The notes under the pieces are model-generated. The model saw only the letters and a program-made list of their open reading frames with translations, did no database searches and was not told the DNA's origin. Below are positions 8,457 to 16,934 of a stretch of 64,000 bases of DNA, piece after piece. Position 1 is the first letter of the stretch. Every line of letters begins with the position of its first letter. Source of the stretch: Nocardiopsis sp. TSRI0078 (GTDB lineage: Bacteria > Actinomycetota > Actinomycetes > Streptosporangiales > Streptosporangiaceae); the NCBI RefSeq assembly GCF_001905145.1, contig NZ_LWLB01000023.1, forward strand, positions 62,001-126,000. The letters are read 5' to 3'. The position numbers and the translations under genes are program-made.

Positions 8457-9496
8457 CGACGGACACCTCACCCCCCGCCCCGGGCGCCGCCGCCGCGCGG
8501 CGTCCGAGGCGCGGCAGGACCCTCTGGCTGCTCGCCGTGCTGGCCGTACTGGGCGCACTCATGTTCGCCTCGGTCGTCGTCGGCTCCCGCGACGTGCCCT
8601 GGCCGGCCGTCGTGGCGGCCTTCGGCGGCTCGGCCGAGGGCTTCGACCAGGCCGCGGTCGCCAAGCGGATCCCCCGGACGCTGCTGGCCGTCCTCGCCGG
8701 CGCCGCCCTGGGCGTGGCGGGGGCGGTCATGCAGGGCGTGACCCGCAACCCGCTGGCCGACCCGGGCATCCTGGGCGTGAACATGGGGGCCTCGCTCGCC
8801 GTCGTCGCGGGTATCGCCTACTTCGGTCTGGCGTCCGCGACCAGCTTCATCTGGGTGGCGATCATCGGCGCGAGCCTGACCATGGTGTTCGTCTACGCGA
8901 TCGGCTCCCTGGGGCGGGGCGGGGCGACACCGCTCAAGCTCGCCCTCGCCGGCGCGGCGACCTCCGCGGCCCTGGCGTCGTTCATCAGAGCCGTCGTGAT
9001 CCCGCGCAACGACATCGCCGACGGAGCCCGGTCCTGGCAGATCGGCGGCGTGGGCGGCGGGACGTTCGACAGCATCACGCAGGCGCTCCCCTTCCTCGCG
9101 GTCGGGCTCGCCGCCTGCCTGCTGTCGGCGCGGGCGCTCAACCTCCTCGCCCTGGGCGACGACCTGGCGGCGGGCCTGGGCGAACGCGTCGCGACGGCGC
9201 GGGGGGCGGCCTTCCTCGGCGCGGTCGTGCTGTGCGGCGCGACCACCGCCGTCACCGGGCCGATCGGCTTCGTCGGCCTCGTCGTCCCGCACGTGTGCCG
9301 CCTGCTCGTGGGTGTCGACCACCGGTGGCTGGTCCCGTTCTCGGCGCTCGGCGGCGCCGCCCTCCTGACGGCGGCGGACGTGGTCGGCCGCGTCGTGGCG
9401 CGCCCCGGGGAGGTCGACGTGGGGATCGTGACCGCGCTGATCGGCGCCCCGTTCTTCATCCACATCGTCCGCCGTCAGAAGGTTCGCGCACTGTGA
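8453..9496 (+). CDS. FecCD-type iron-siderophore ABC transporter permease
   Basis: 347 residues with about nine to ten hydrophobic helices. FecCD/BtuC features include VTRNPLADPGILGVNMGAS in the first half and GPIGFVGLVVPHVCRLLVG in the second, the latter contacting the ATPase. It is an inner-membrane subunit that pairs with the next gene to form the channel. The GTG start overlaps the upstream stop by 4 bp, and its stop overlaps the next GTG, so the operon is fully coupled. Confidence 0.93.
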   Translation: MTTDTSPPAPGAAAARRPRRGRTLWLLAVLAVLGALMFASVVVGSRDVPWPAVVAAFGGSAEGFDQAAVAKRIPRTLLAVLAGAALGVAGAVMQGVTRNPLADPGILGVNMGASLAVVAGIAYFGLASATSFIWVAIIGASLTMVFVYAIGSLGRGGATPLKLALAGAATSAALASFIRAVVIPRNDIADGARSWQIGGVGGGTFDSITQALPFLAVGLAACLLSARALNLLALGDDLAAGLGERVATARGAAFLGAVVLCGATTAVTGPIGFVGLVVPHVCRLLVGVDHRWLVPFSALGGAALLTAADVVGRVVARPGEVDVGIVTALIGAPFFIHIVRRQKVRAL

Positions 9497-10551
9497 GCAC
9501 CTCCACCGTCGACGCCGTGAGCGCCTCCACCGTCGAGACCGTCACCCGCGGCCGGGTGCGCCGTGCGTACCGGCGGCGCACGGTGATCGCGGTCCTGGCC
9601 GCCCTGATCGTCCTCGTGTTCGCCGTGACCCTGATGGTCGGGCGGACCTTCTATCCGCCCGGCGACGTGGTGCGGGTGGTCCTGGGACAGGACGTGCCCG
9701 GCGCCTCGTTCACCGTCGGGCGGCTCCGGCTGCCGCGGGCCGTGCTCGCGGTGGTGACGGGCCTGTGCTTCGGGCTCGCCGGCGTCACGTTCCAGACCAT
9801 GCTGCGCAATCCCCTCGCCAGCCCGGACATCATCGGCATCAGCGCGGGGGCCAGCGCGGCGGCGACGTTCGCGATCGTGACGCTCTCGCTCGGCGAGACC
9901 GGGGTGTCGGTCTTCGCGATCGCCGTCGGCCTGCTGGTGGCCCTGGCCGTGTACGTGCTGTCCTTCAAGGACGGGGTCGCCGGTACCCGCCTCATCCTGA
10001 TCGGCATCGGCATCTCGGCCATGCTCGAGAGCGTCACCGCCTACATCCTGGACCAGGCGGCCGAGTGGGACCTCCAGGAGGCGATGCGGTGGCTGACCGG
10101 CAGCCTCAACGGCGCCACCTGGGACAAGGTCGTCCCGGTCGCCGTCGCGCTGCTCGTGCTCACCCCCGTGCTCCTGTACCAGTCGGGCAGCCTCTCCGCG
10201 CTCCAACTGGGCGACGACACCGCCTCGGCCCTCGGCGTGCGCGTCGACCGCACCCGGCTCGTCGCGATCGTCGGGGCGGTGGGCCTCATCTCCTTCGCGA
10301 CCGCCGCGGCCGGTCCGATCGCCTTCGTCGCCTTCCTCTCGGGTCCGATCGCGGCGCGCCTCGTCGGGCCGAACGGCTCCCTGCTCGTGCCCTCCGCGCT
10401 GGTCGGGGCGCTGCTGGTCCTGACCGCCGACCTGTGCGCGCAGTTCGCCCTCGGGACCCGTTACCCGGTCGGGGTGGTCACCGGTGTGCTCGGAGCGCCC
10501 TACCTCGTCTACCTGATCGTCCGCACCAACCGCGTGGGAGGCTCCCTGTGA
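9493..10551 (+). CDS. FecCD-type iron-siderophore ABC transporter permease, second subunit
   Basis: 352 residues and the same FecCD architecture as the preceding gene, with LRNPLASPDIIGISAGASAA and GPIAFVAFLSGPIA. Its divergence from the first permease suggests a heterodimeric channel, as in FecC/FecD or FepD/FepG. The start is GTG at 9493, overlapping the upstream stop; the stop overlaps the ATPase start. Confidence 0.93.
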   Translation: MSTSTVDAVSASTVETVTRGRVRRAYRRRTVIAVLAALIVLVFAVTLMVGRTFYPPGDVVRVVLGQDVPGASFTVGRLRLPRAVLAVVTGLCFGLAGVTFQTMLRNPLASPDIIGISAGASAAATFAIVTLSLGETGVSVFAIAVGLLVALAVYVLSFKDGVAGTRLILIGIGISAMLESVTAYILDQAAEWDLQEAMRWLTGSLNGATWDKVVPVAVALLVLTPVLLYQSGSLSALQLGDDTASALGVRVDRTRLVAIVGAVGLISFATAAAGPIAFVAFLSGPIAARLVGPNGSLLVPSALVGALLVLTADLCAQFALGTRYPVGVVTGVLGAPYLVYLIVRTNRVGGSL

Positions 10552-11375
10552 CCACGGCCCATTCGCTCCTCGTCGAGGACCTGACGCTCGGTTACAAGGA
10601 CCATGTCGTCATCGAGTCCCTCGACCTCGCCGTCCCGCCCGGGCGGATCACCGCGATCGTCGGTGCCAACGCGTGCGGCAAGTCCACCCTGCTCCGCTCG
10701 ATGTCGCGGCTGCTCGCGCCCCGGGGCGGGCACGTGCTCCTCGACGGCAAGGAGGTCCACCGCCTGCCGCCGAAGGAGGTCGCGCGCACGCTCGGCCTGC
10801 TTCCGCAGTCGCCGATCGCTCCGGAGGGCATCACCGTGAGCGACCTCGTCGGGCGGGGGCGCCACCCCCACCAGAGGTTGCTCTCCCGGTGGAACAGGGA
10901 GGACGACGAGGCCGTCGCCGCCGCTCTGGAGGTGACGCGGACGGTCGGCCTCGCCGACAGGCCCGTCGACGAACTCTCCGGGGGGCAGCGCCAGCGCGTC
11001 TGGATCGCCATGGCCCTGGCCCAGCGGACGGATCTGCTCCTGCTGGACGAGCCGACCACGTTCCTCGACGTCAGCCACCAGGTCGAGGTCCTCGACCTGC
11101 TCACCGACCTCAACCGCTCGCTCGGGACGACGATCGTGATGGTCCTCCACGACCTCAACCTCGCCGCGCGGTACGCCGACCACCTCATCGCGCTCGCGTC
11201 CGGCCGGCTCCACGCGGCGGGCACGCCCGAGGAGGTGCTCACCCCCGAAACGGTGCGGACCGTGTTCGGGCTCCGCAGCGAGATCATCACCGATCCCACG
11301 TCGGGGAAACCGCTCATGCTTCCCATCGGCAGGTACCACGGCGTCGTGGAGGGGCAGACGGCGGAGAGCGGATGA
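10548..11375 (+). CDS. Iron-siderophore ABC transporter ATP-binding protein
   Basis: 275 residues. The FecE-type ATPase has Walker A GANACGKST (about residues 39-47), the signature LSGGQRQRVW, Walker B LLLLDEPTTFLD and the switch HDLNLAARYAD. The Walker A loop has Ala-Cys where Asn-Gly or Gly-Cys is more usual, still a valid P-loop. It powers import by the two upstream permeases and closes the operon. GTG start overlaps the previous stop. Confidence 0.95.
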   Translation: MTTAHSLLVEDLTLGYKDHVVIESLDLAVPPGRITAIVGANACGKSTLLRSMSRLLAPRGGHVLLDGKEVHRLPPKEVARTLGLLPQSPIAPEGITVSDLVGRGRHPHQRLLSRWNREDDEAVAAALEVTRTVGLADRPVDELSGGQRQRVWIAMALAQRTDLLLLDEPTTFLDVSHQVEVLDLLTDLNRSLGTTIVMVLHDLNLAARYADHLIALASGRLHAAGTPEEVLTPETVRTVFGLRSEIITDPTSGKPLMLPIGRYHGVVEGQTAESG

Positions 11376-11410
11376 GGGAAGCGGGAGACGGAAGGAGGGT
11401 CGGAACTCCG

Positions 11411-11782
11411 TCAGAGGGCGTCGTCGCGTCCGTGCAGCAGGCAGAACTCGTTGCCCTCGGGGTCGGCCAGCACCGTCCACGGGGCGTCCTCCGGCTGTCC
11501 CACGTCCACCCTCACCGCGCCCAGTCCCAGCAGCCTCTCCAGTTCCTGGGCGACCGTCAGCCCGTCCGTGACGCACAGGTCCAGGTGCAGGCGGTTCTTG
11601 ACGCTCTTGCGTTCGGGCACGAGGAACACGTCGATTCCGGGGGACACCCCCTCGGCCGGTGCGAGGCTGATCCCGTCCTCGACCTCCTCCACGACGGGCC
11701 AGTCCAGCACCCGGCTCCAGAACGTGGCCACGGTCCTGATGTCGATCGCGTCGATGGCGATCACCTGAAGGCGGCTTCCCAT
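11411..11782 (-). CDS. VOC family (glyoxalase-like) protein
   Basis: 123 residues, one vicinal-oxygen-chelate domain. It has the beta-alpha-beta-beta-beta pattern, with FWSRVLDWPV at the N-terminus and VLADPEGNEFCLL at the C-terminus, typical of actinobacterial glyoxalase/bleomycin-resistance-like proteins. The reaction is not predictable. The ATG at 11782 is 7 nt after a TAGAGT -10 element on the minus strand, so the transcript is probably leaderless. It faces the importer ATPase convergently with a 35-bp gap. Confidence 0.85.
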   Translation of the reverse strand: MGSRLQVIAIDAIDIRTVATFWSRVLDWPVVEEVEDGISLAPAEGVSPGIDVFLVPERKSVKNRLHLDLCVTDGLTVAQELERLLGLGAVRVDVGQPEDAPWTVLADPEGNEFCLLHGRDDAL

Positions 11783-11879
11783 GCACGCACTCTAGAACCA
11801 CGCGCCGACAACCACGCGAACCGGTCCCTCACCAGGAGGAAGGGGAAATGGTGAGAGGCCGGTCGTGTAGGCGGGGGTG

Positions 11880-12029
11880 CTACCGACCGCGCACTGCACT
11901 GACCGGGGCGGCCCACTCGACGGCGGGGACGTCGAGGCGGCCCTGTTCACGGTCCCGGGTGTCACGGACACCGGTGACCGCGCCTTCGGCGACTTCGACA
12001 CAGTAGACCGCTGACCTGTGCTTGTGCAT
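11880..12029 (-). CDS. Short DUF397 protein, probably truncated
   Basis: 49 residues from ATG 12029-12027. The body has CVEVAEGAVTGVRDT and LDVPAVEWAA, the hallmark of DUF397 proteins (AbaA/WhiJ-associated small proteins of streptomycetes). The usual N-terminal W-RKSSYS..GGNC part is replaced by a short unrelated start, and no ribosome site is seen, so it is probably a 5'-truncated remnant. DUF397 genes normally sit beside an XRE regulator and a HATPase gene. Here only a frameshifted HATPase remnant lies nearby. Confidence 0.6.
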   Translation of the reverse strand: MHKHRSAVYCVEVAEGAVTGVRDTRDREQGRLDVPAVEWAAPVSAVRGR

Positions 12030-12210
12030 AGTTGTGCCTGGAGGATCGAATACCCACCCGCTCCTCGGGCCAGGGCGTTCCCCCCGCGCCGGTCAGGAAG
12101 AACCCTGGGACGCGGAGTGGACCGGGCCGTTTCGCCGCCGCAGCGGAACATCCACATCACCCTTATCCCTTTTGTGGGGTCAAGGGTGGAATGCACGCAG
12201 CTTCATCGCA

Positions 12211-12251
12211 AGAAAAACGCCTCGGGACCGGGTCCAGCGGTTCCGAGGCGT
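12211..12251 (-). terminator. Rho-independent terminator reading leftward
   Basis: A 14-bp stem (12217-12230 with 12238-12251, one G-T pair) around a 7-nt loop. On the minus strand it is followed by TTTTTCTT, a rare U-tract in this GC-rich sequence. It lies about 420 bp beyond the minus-strand permease stop and could end that long operon. Confidence 0.7.
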
Positions 12252-12253
12252 AG

Positions 12254-12570
12254 GCCCACCTGGCCGACCGGATCAGCCTGGCCGCCTCCGAACTGGTCAC
12301 CAACGCCCAACGCCGCTCCGCCAGCGGTGACACCGGCGGAACCGTCCGCGTGGAACTCCTCCGCACCCGCCTGCGCCTCGAACTCCGCGTCACCGGCGAC
12401 GGCCCCGGCCGGGGCACGGCATCGGCTTCCCCCGCGTCGCCGACCCCGTCGGCCCCCTGCCGATCGGCGGCCACGGCCTGCGCCTGGTCGAGTCCCTCTC
12501 CCCGTACTGGGACCGGCCGGGCCACGCGGGCGGCCCCCTCGCCGTCCGGGCGATGTTGCCACCCTCGTGA
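12254..12570 (+). pseudogene. Frameshifted remnant of an ATP-binding (RsbW/HATPase_c_2-type) regulator
   Basis: Reading from 12254, the first frame gives ADRISLAASELVTNAQR, the N-box region of actinobacterial anti-sigma-like ATPases, then GDGPGRG. The rest continues in another frame: GIGFPRVADPVG, then GGHGLRLVESLSPYWD, up to the TGA at 12568-12570. An in-frame TAG sits directly before the fragment and no start is present, so both the 5' end and the reading frame are lost. With the truncated DUF397 gene nearby this looks like a dead WhiJ/AbaA-type locus. Confidence 0.75.
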
Positions 12571-12669
12571 GCTGGAGCCGGGACGGCTCGGCCGCGGCCC
12601 CCGGACCGGTGCGGCGGAAGTCCTCGTGCAGGGCTCCCGCCACACTTTCGAAGACCCGGCACGGGACCC

Positions 12670-14022
12670 TCAGAGCAGGTAGAGGAACACCGTCAGTACC
12701 AGCCCCGCGACGGCGACCACCCAGGTGTAGGGGATCGTGGACAGCATCGACCTCTCCGGGCGCACACCGGCGTACTGCGAGCTCCACACGGTCTGCGTGC
12801 TGGTGGGATCCGACACCCCCAGCACCTGCCCGTAGGAGGCCATCAGTCCCAGGACCGCGGGAGCCGGGTAGATGCTCCCGGAGATCAGCACACCGGCCAC
12901 CCCGGCGCCGAGCCCGAAGATGTTCATCGGCCCCCGGTACAGGCTCAGCGGCACCAGCACCGCGAAGACCAGCACGAACAGCCACGGGTTGCTCGGGCTG
13001 ATCGCGGTGACCACCGGGGTGAGCGCCGAGACGGCCCCGGGCAGGTTCACCGCGGCCAGCAGCATGCCGATCGCGATGAACAGCACGATGGGCGGTGCCG
13101 CCACGTCGAAGGACCGGTAGAGCGTGCGCAGCGCGGTGGAGGACATCTCCCGCCACGGCACGGCCGTCACCAGCGCGAAGACCACCCCCGCAAGCAGCGA
13201 GGGCACGATGGGCACTTCCAGTCCCAGCGCCAGGACGATCGGCACCAGCGGCGTGACGAGCGCGTACCAGGGTGCGTCCCCGCGGCGCCTGCGCCGCTCC
13301 GCGGCCCGTTCACGGCGGCTCGGGGGCGTCCCGGCTCCCTTGTCACCGGTCTCCTCTCCCCCCGCGCCCGATCCGGCCGGGACCCGTACCGCCCAGGTGT
13401 GCCGGGCACCCTTGCGGCGCATCTCGATGAGAATGTAGGCCAGCCCGCCCGCCAGTGCGATCGGGAACATGCGCAGCTGGAAGTGCTGGACGGTGGAGAC
13501 CGGCACGCCAATGGCGTCGGACAGGAACTGCCAGTTGATCAGCTCCAGGGGCAGTCCGGCGGCGATACCCACCAGCACCGTCCCCGCGGCGACGGTGGGG
13601 GTGACCCCGACCGCGATCATCGCGGGGATGCCCACCACACCGGCGAGCATCGCCGCGGGGGCCGACCCGGTGATGCTGCCGCACAGGATCGCGACGGCGA
13701 AGACGCCGACCGCGACCAGGGAGGGCCGCTCACCGCCGAACTCCACGATCTTGCGCACGAGGGTGGAGGCGATCCCGGCCTCGGACATCAGCGTGCCCAA
13801 CCAGCTGCCCAGGAGGATGGCGACCATGGTCGCGGCCAGGCGCGGGGCGCCCTCCTGGACGACGGTTCCGAGGACGCTGCCCTCCTCGCCGATGAGCGGA
13901 GCGCCCGCGATGAGCGCGATCGCGACGGAGAGCAGGACGAGAGCGAAGGCGGTGGGCAGGCGGCGCGTCAGCATGAGGCCGACGCCCACCGCCATGGCGA
14001 GAAGGATTCCGAAGGCGGTCAC
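12670..14022 (-). CDS. Multi-pass permease of an ion-transporter type (substrate unknown)
   Basis: 450 residues with about ten to twelve hydrophobic segments and a charged central loop (about residues 215-255, rich in Arg). A first-half stretch LCGSITGSAPAAMLAGVVGIPA and a second-half SLYRGPMNIFGLGAG resemble the two re-entrant halves of GntP/DctM/CitM-like ion-transporter families, which move organic acids. Exact family is uncertain. GTG start at 14022 has GGAGAG upstream and overlaps the preceding gene's stop. It is the last gene of the LacI-headed operon, so it probably imports that pathway's substrate. Confidence 0.75.
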   Translation of the reverse strand: MTAFGILLAMAVGVGLMLTRRLPTAFALVLLSVAIALIAGAPLIGEEGSVLGTVVQEGAPRLAATMVAILLGSWLGTLMSEAGIASTLVRKIVEFGGERPSLVAVGVFAVAILCGSITGSAPAAMLAGVVGIPAMIAVGVTPTVAAGTVLVGIAAGLPLELINWQFLSDAIGVPVSTVQHFQLRMFPIALAGGLAYILIEMRRKGARHTWAVRVPAGSGAGGEETGDKGAGTPPSRRERAAERRRRRGDAPWYALVTPLVPIVLALGLEVPIVPSLLAGVVFALVTAVPWREMSSTALRTLYRSFDVAAPPIVLFIAIGMLLAAVNLPGAVSALTPVVTAISPSNPWLFVLVFAVLVPLSLYRGPMNIFGLGAGVAGVLISGSIYPAPAVLGLMASYGQVLGVSDPTSTQTVWSSQYAGVRPERSMLSTIPYTWVVAVAGLVLTVFLYLL

Positions 14023-14684
14023 GGGCACTCTCCGGGGGAGGTTCGTGGGGCTGTCCGGTCCGGTTCCGGGCCCCGGTGGGCAAGGGTGGCGGCGATCGCC
14101 GCGGTGAGCGCGACCGGGCTGCGGCGCAGCCCCGCGCGGCGGCGGGCGTAGGCGTGCGCGGCGATCTCGTCGGCTCCGACCACGTGTCCGCGCAGGCGCA
14201 GCGGCCCCAGGCGCAGGACGACGTGGTCGAGTTCGCGCAGCAGCGCCCGGCCGCGTCCGTCGTGCAGCATCCGGTGGGCGTGCTCGTGGGCCAGGGCGGT
14301 CTCGCGCAGGGCCGCGCGTGTGTAGTCGCGGCCCCACCCGGCGGCGCGGGCGACGCGGTGGGCATAGTTGAGGGCGTCGGTGTAGACGACCACCCGGTCC
14401 CCGGCGGAGCGGTGTACGAACTCGGCGAGCAGGACCTCCCTCGGACGCAGTCCGCCGGTGGCCCTCTCCGACACCTCCGCGGCCGCGGTGCCCCCGGGCT
14501 CCCCGGCGTCCTCGTCGGCCATCCGCTCCCCGAAGCGCAGTGCGGCGGAGGCCCAGGCACGCAACCGGTCGCGGTCGCGGCCCTCGTGCGTGGGTGTCAG
14601 GGCGAGCAGGTCGGCGGCCAGGTCCTCGTCGCGGGCGCGTGTGATGCGCGCGTACTGCTCGGCCAGTACCGTGGGCGCGCTCAT
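14019..14684 (-). CDS. Unrecognised protein with an HExxH (gluzincin-like) motif
   Basis: 221 residues. I do not recognise the family. Residues 133-137 read HEHAH, a zinc-protease HExxH signature, and about 35 residues later comes ADEIAAHAYA with E173, spaced as the third ligand of gluzincins such as ImmA/IrrE-like proteins. No signal peptide or membrane segment is seen, so it is probably cytoplasmic. ATG 14684 overlaps the hydantoinase stop as ATGA and the 3' end overlaps the permease start. Tight coupling suggests it works with the HyuA-like enzyme or permease. A zinc peptidase or amidohydrolase activity is only an inference. Confidence 0.7.
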   Translation of the reverse strand: MSAPTVLAEQYARITRARDEDLAADLLALTPTHEGRDRDRLRAWASAALRFGERMADEDAGEPGGTAAAEVSERATGGLRPREVLLAEFVHRSAGDRVVVYTDALNYAHRVARAAGWGRDYTRAALRETALAHEHAHRMLHDGRGRALLRELDHVVLRLGPLRLRGHVVGADEIAAHAYARRRAGLRRSPVALTAAIAATLAHRGPEPDRTAPRTSPGECP

Positions 14685-16864
14685 CGGCGCTTCTCCATCA
14701 CCGCGACGATCCGCTCGTCGGGGGCGCGCCTGGCGACCTCCGCCGAGGCCAGCGCGACCAGGTGCCCGGGGTCCAGCACGCCCGACAGGTCGGCGAGCTT
14801 GGGCCCCAGCAGCAGCCACACGGCCGGCGGCAGGGCCCCGCCGTCGCCGTAGGTGGTGCGCTCCTCCACCAGGTCCTTGATCCGCCCCTCGGCCTCGGCG
14901 GCCACCAGCGTGTCCACCCGGGCGTCGGCGCTGTGCAGGCGCACCACGCCCTCGGCGTCGACCACCCGCACATGGGTGCGTTCGCGGGCGAGGCGGCCCA
15001 GCGGCCCCCTGGGCCTGCGCACCAGTCCCAGGACCCGGTACTGGCCGGTGGAGGCGTACTCGGTCAGCTCGCCCGGGCCGGCGCCCAGGCTGTCGGCGGC
15101 AGCGGCACGTGCGGTCTCGTCGTCGGCGCCGGCGGTGCGGTCCTTGGTGCGCAGTTCGGTGGCTCCCGTGGCCACGGCCGCCACGAGGTTGCGCTGGGGG
15201 TCGACGGTGACGTCCACCTCGATCCCGGCCGGGTCGGCGCCCTGGCTCAGTACCGCCCGCTCGGCCTCGGCGCGCACCGCGAGCACGTCGGCGTGGGTGG
15301 CGCCGGGGATGATGCGCTCCACCGACTCCCGTACCAGCGCCAGCGCCACCCCCAGGGGACTGATGACCTCGCTGTGCGCGGCGATGCGTGCCGCCAGGCC
15401 GGTGCGCCGACCCAGGTAGGGGGTGACGGTGGCCGCGCCGCCGCCCCCGCCGACCAGGGCGCACACCTGCCGGTCCAGGCCGTAGTCGCCCACCAGCTCC
15501 TCCACCACCTCGGCGACGCGCTCGGTGGCCTTGTGCAGTACCGCGCGAGCGGCCTCCTCCACACCCGTGCCCAGGGCCTCGGCGAGCGGGGCCAGCGCGG
15601 CGCGGGCCGCGTCGGCGTCGGCGCGGGCGTAGTCACCCTCGGGAACCAGCCCGGCGGCGTTGGCCGCGCAGGTCACGGTGAGGGCGAAGCGCTGCCTCCC
15701 GGTGTCCAGGACGGCGTGGTCGCCGGGGTCGGACGCCATGGGGCTGATCCGCACCAGGCGGGCGCCCTCCAGCTCGGCCGGATCGGCGAAGCAGGCGTAG
15801 GGCAGGCCCGCGATGTGGGCGCTGCGCGGGCCCACGTCGGTCAGGTCCGCCCGTCCGGGTCCCTCTCCCCCGCCGACGCGCACCAGGGAGCCGCCGCCGA
15901 CGCCGACGGTGCGTACGTCCAGCGCCGACAGGTAGGTCTCCTTGCCGCCCAGGCGGGCGTGGCGGATCTGGACGCGGCCGCGCCGGATGACGCTGATGTC
16001 GGTGGAGGTGCCGCCGGTCTCCAGGAACACGCCCTCACTGACCTTCTCGCCCATGAGCGCGCCCGCCACACCCGCGGCGGGTCCGGAGAGCACGGTCAGC
16101 AGGGGCCGGTGGCGCATCTCGGGCAGAGACATCACGCCGCCGTCGCAGCGCATCACCATCAGCGGGGCGGTGACCCCGGCCTTGTGGATGCTGCGCTCGA
16201 CCAGGTCGGCGGTCTGGAGCATGCGGGGCATGACCCCGGCGTTGAGCGCGGCGGTGCGCGCGCGCTTGCCCAACCCGTAGAGCTGGGTGATCTCGTGGGT
16301 GGCGGTGACGGGCACCCCGCGGGTGCGGGCCGCCTCCAGTACGGCCAGCTCACCGCGGGGGTCGTCCACGCTGAAGGGCTCGACGGCGACGACGACCTCG
16401 GCGCCCTCGGCGAGTACCCGGTCGACGCTGGCCAGCGCCGCCCCCTCCCGGTCGGGGTCGCGCAGCGCGGAGTAGCGCACGGGAAGCGGATGGCCCGAGT
16501 CCAGCCTCAGCTTGCCCAGGGAGCGCAGCCGTCCGGTGGCGAAGGCGTCGTAGCCGCTGCCGACGCCGACGATGCCGATGGTGGCCACGTCGCCCTCCAG
16601 CAGGGCGTTGGTGGCCTGGGTGGTGCCGTGGGCCAGGAAGCCGACGTCCTCGGCGCTCACGCCGATGTCGTCCAGCAGGCCCTCCAGCGCGGTCATGATG
16701 CCGTGGGCCACCCCGTCGGCGTGGTCGTGGCTGGTGGGGACCTTGACCTGTCCGAGCAGGGCGTAGGTGGTGGCGCTGACGGCCACGGCGTCGGTGAAGG
16801 TTCCGCCGACGTCGATGCCGATGCGCACGGGGCCTGGTGTGGGGGATGGGGATGGGTCGCTCAT
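14681..16864 (-). CDS. Hydantoinase/oxoprolinase family protein (HyuA-like)
   Basis: 727 residues, the size of HyuA. The N-terminus GIDVGGTFTDAVAV is the ATP-binding phosphate-1 loop of the actin-like fold, followed by HGTTQATNALLEG. The middle domain carries the GGTSTDISVI and GVGGGSLVRV motifs of N-methylhydantoinase A and 5-oxoprolinase. Family members hydrolyse cyclic amides such as hydantoins or 5-oxoproline with ATP. HyuA normally needs HyuB, and no hyuB gene is present here; an HExxH gene follows instead. ATG 16864 follows AAGGGG. It is part of the LacI-headed operon. Confidence 0.88.
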   Translation of the reverse strand: MSDPSPSPTPGPVRIGIDVGGTFTDAVAVSATTYALLGQVKVPTSHDHADGVAHGIMTALEGLLDDIGVSAEDVGFLAHGTTQATNALLEGDVATIGIVGVGSGYDAFATGRLRSLGKLRLDSGHPLPVRYSALRDPDREGAALASVDRVLAEGAEVVVAVEPFSVDDPRGELAVLEAARTRGVPVTATHEITQLYGLGKRARTAALNAGVMPRMLQTADLVERSIHKAGVTAPLMVMRCDGGVMSLPEMRHRPLLTVLSGPAAGVAGALMGEKVSEGVFLETGGTSTDISVIRRGRVQIRHARLGGKETYLSALDVRTVGVGGGSLVRVGGGEGPGRADLTDVGPRSAHIAGLPYACFADPAELEGARLVRISPMASDPGDHAVLDTGRQRFALTVTCAANAAGLVPEGDYARADADAARAALAPLAEALGTGVEEAARAVLHKATERVAEVVEELVGDYGLDRQVCALVGGGGGAATVTPYLGRRTGLAARIAAHSEVISPLGVALALVRESVERIIPGATHADVLAVRAEAERAVLSQGADPAGIEVDVTVDPQRNLVAAVATGATELRTKDRTAGADDETARAAAADSLGAGPGELTEYASTGQYRVLGLVRRPRGPLGRLARERTHVRVVDAEGVVRLHSADARVDTLVAAEAEGRIKDLVEERTTYGDGGALPPAVWLLLGPKLADLSGVLDPGHLVALASAEVARRAPDERIVAVMEKRR

Positions 16865-16934
16865 GTCGCCCCTTCTGTGGGGAGTCGGGGTGGGCGCGCC
16901 GGGACGGTTCGGCCGCCCACCCCCATGGGGATGG

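Noticed and set aside
12038..12055. tRNA T-arm-like GGATCGAATACC
   Set aside because: No acceptor stem, D-arm or anticodon arm can be folded around it.
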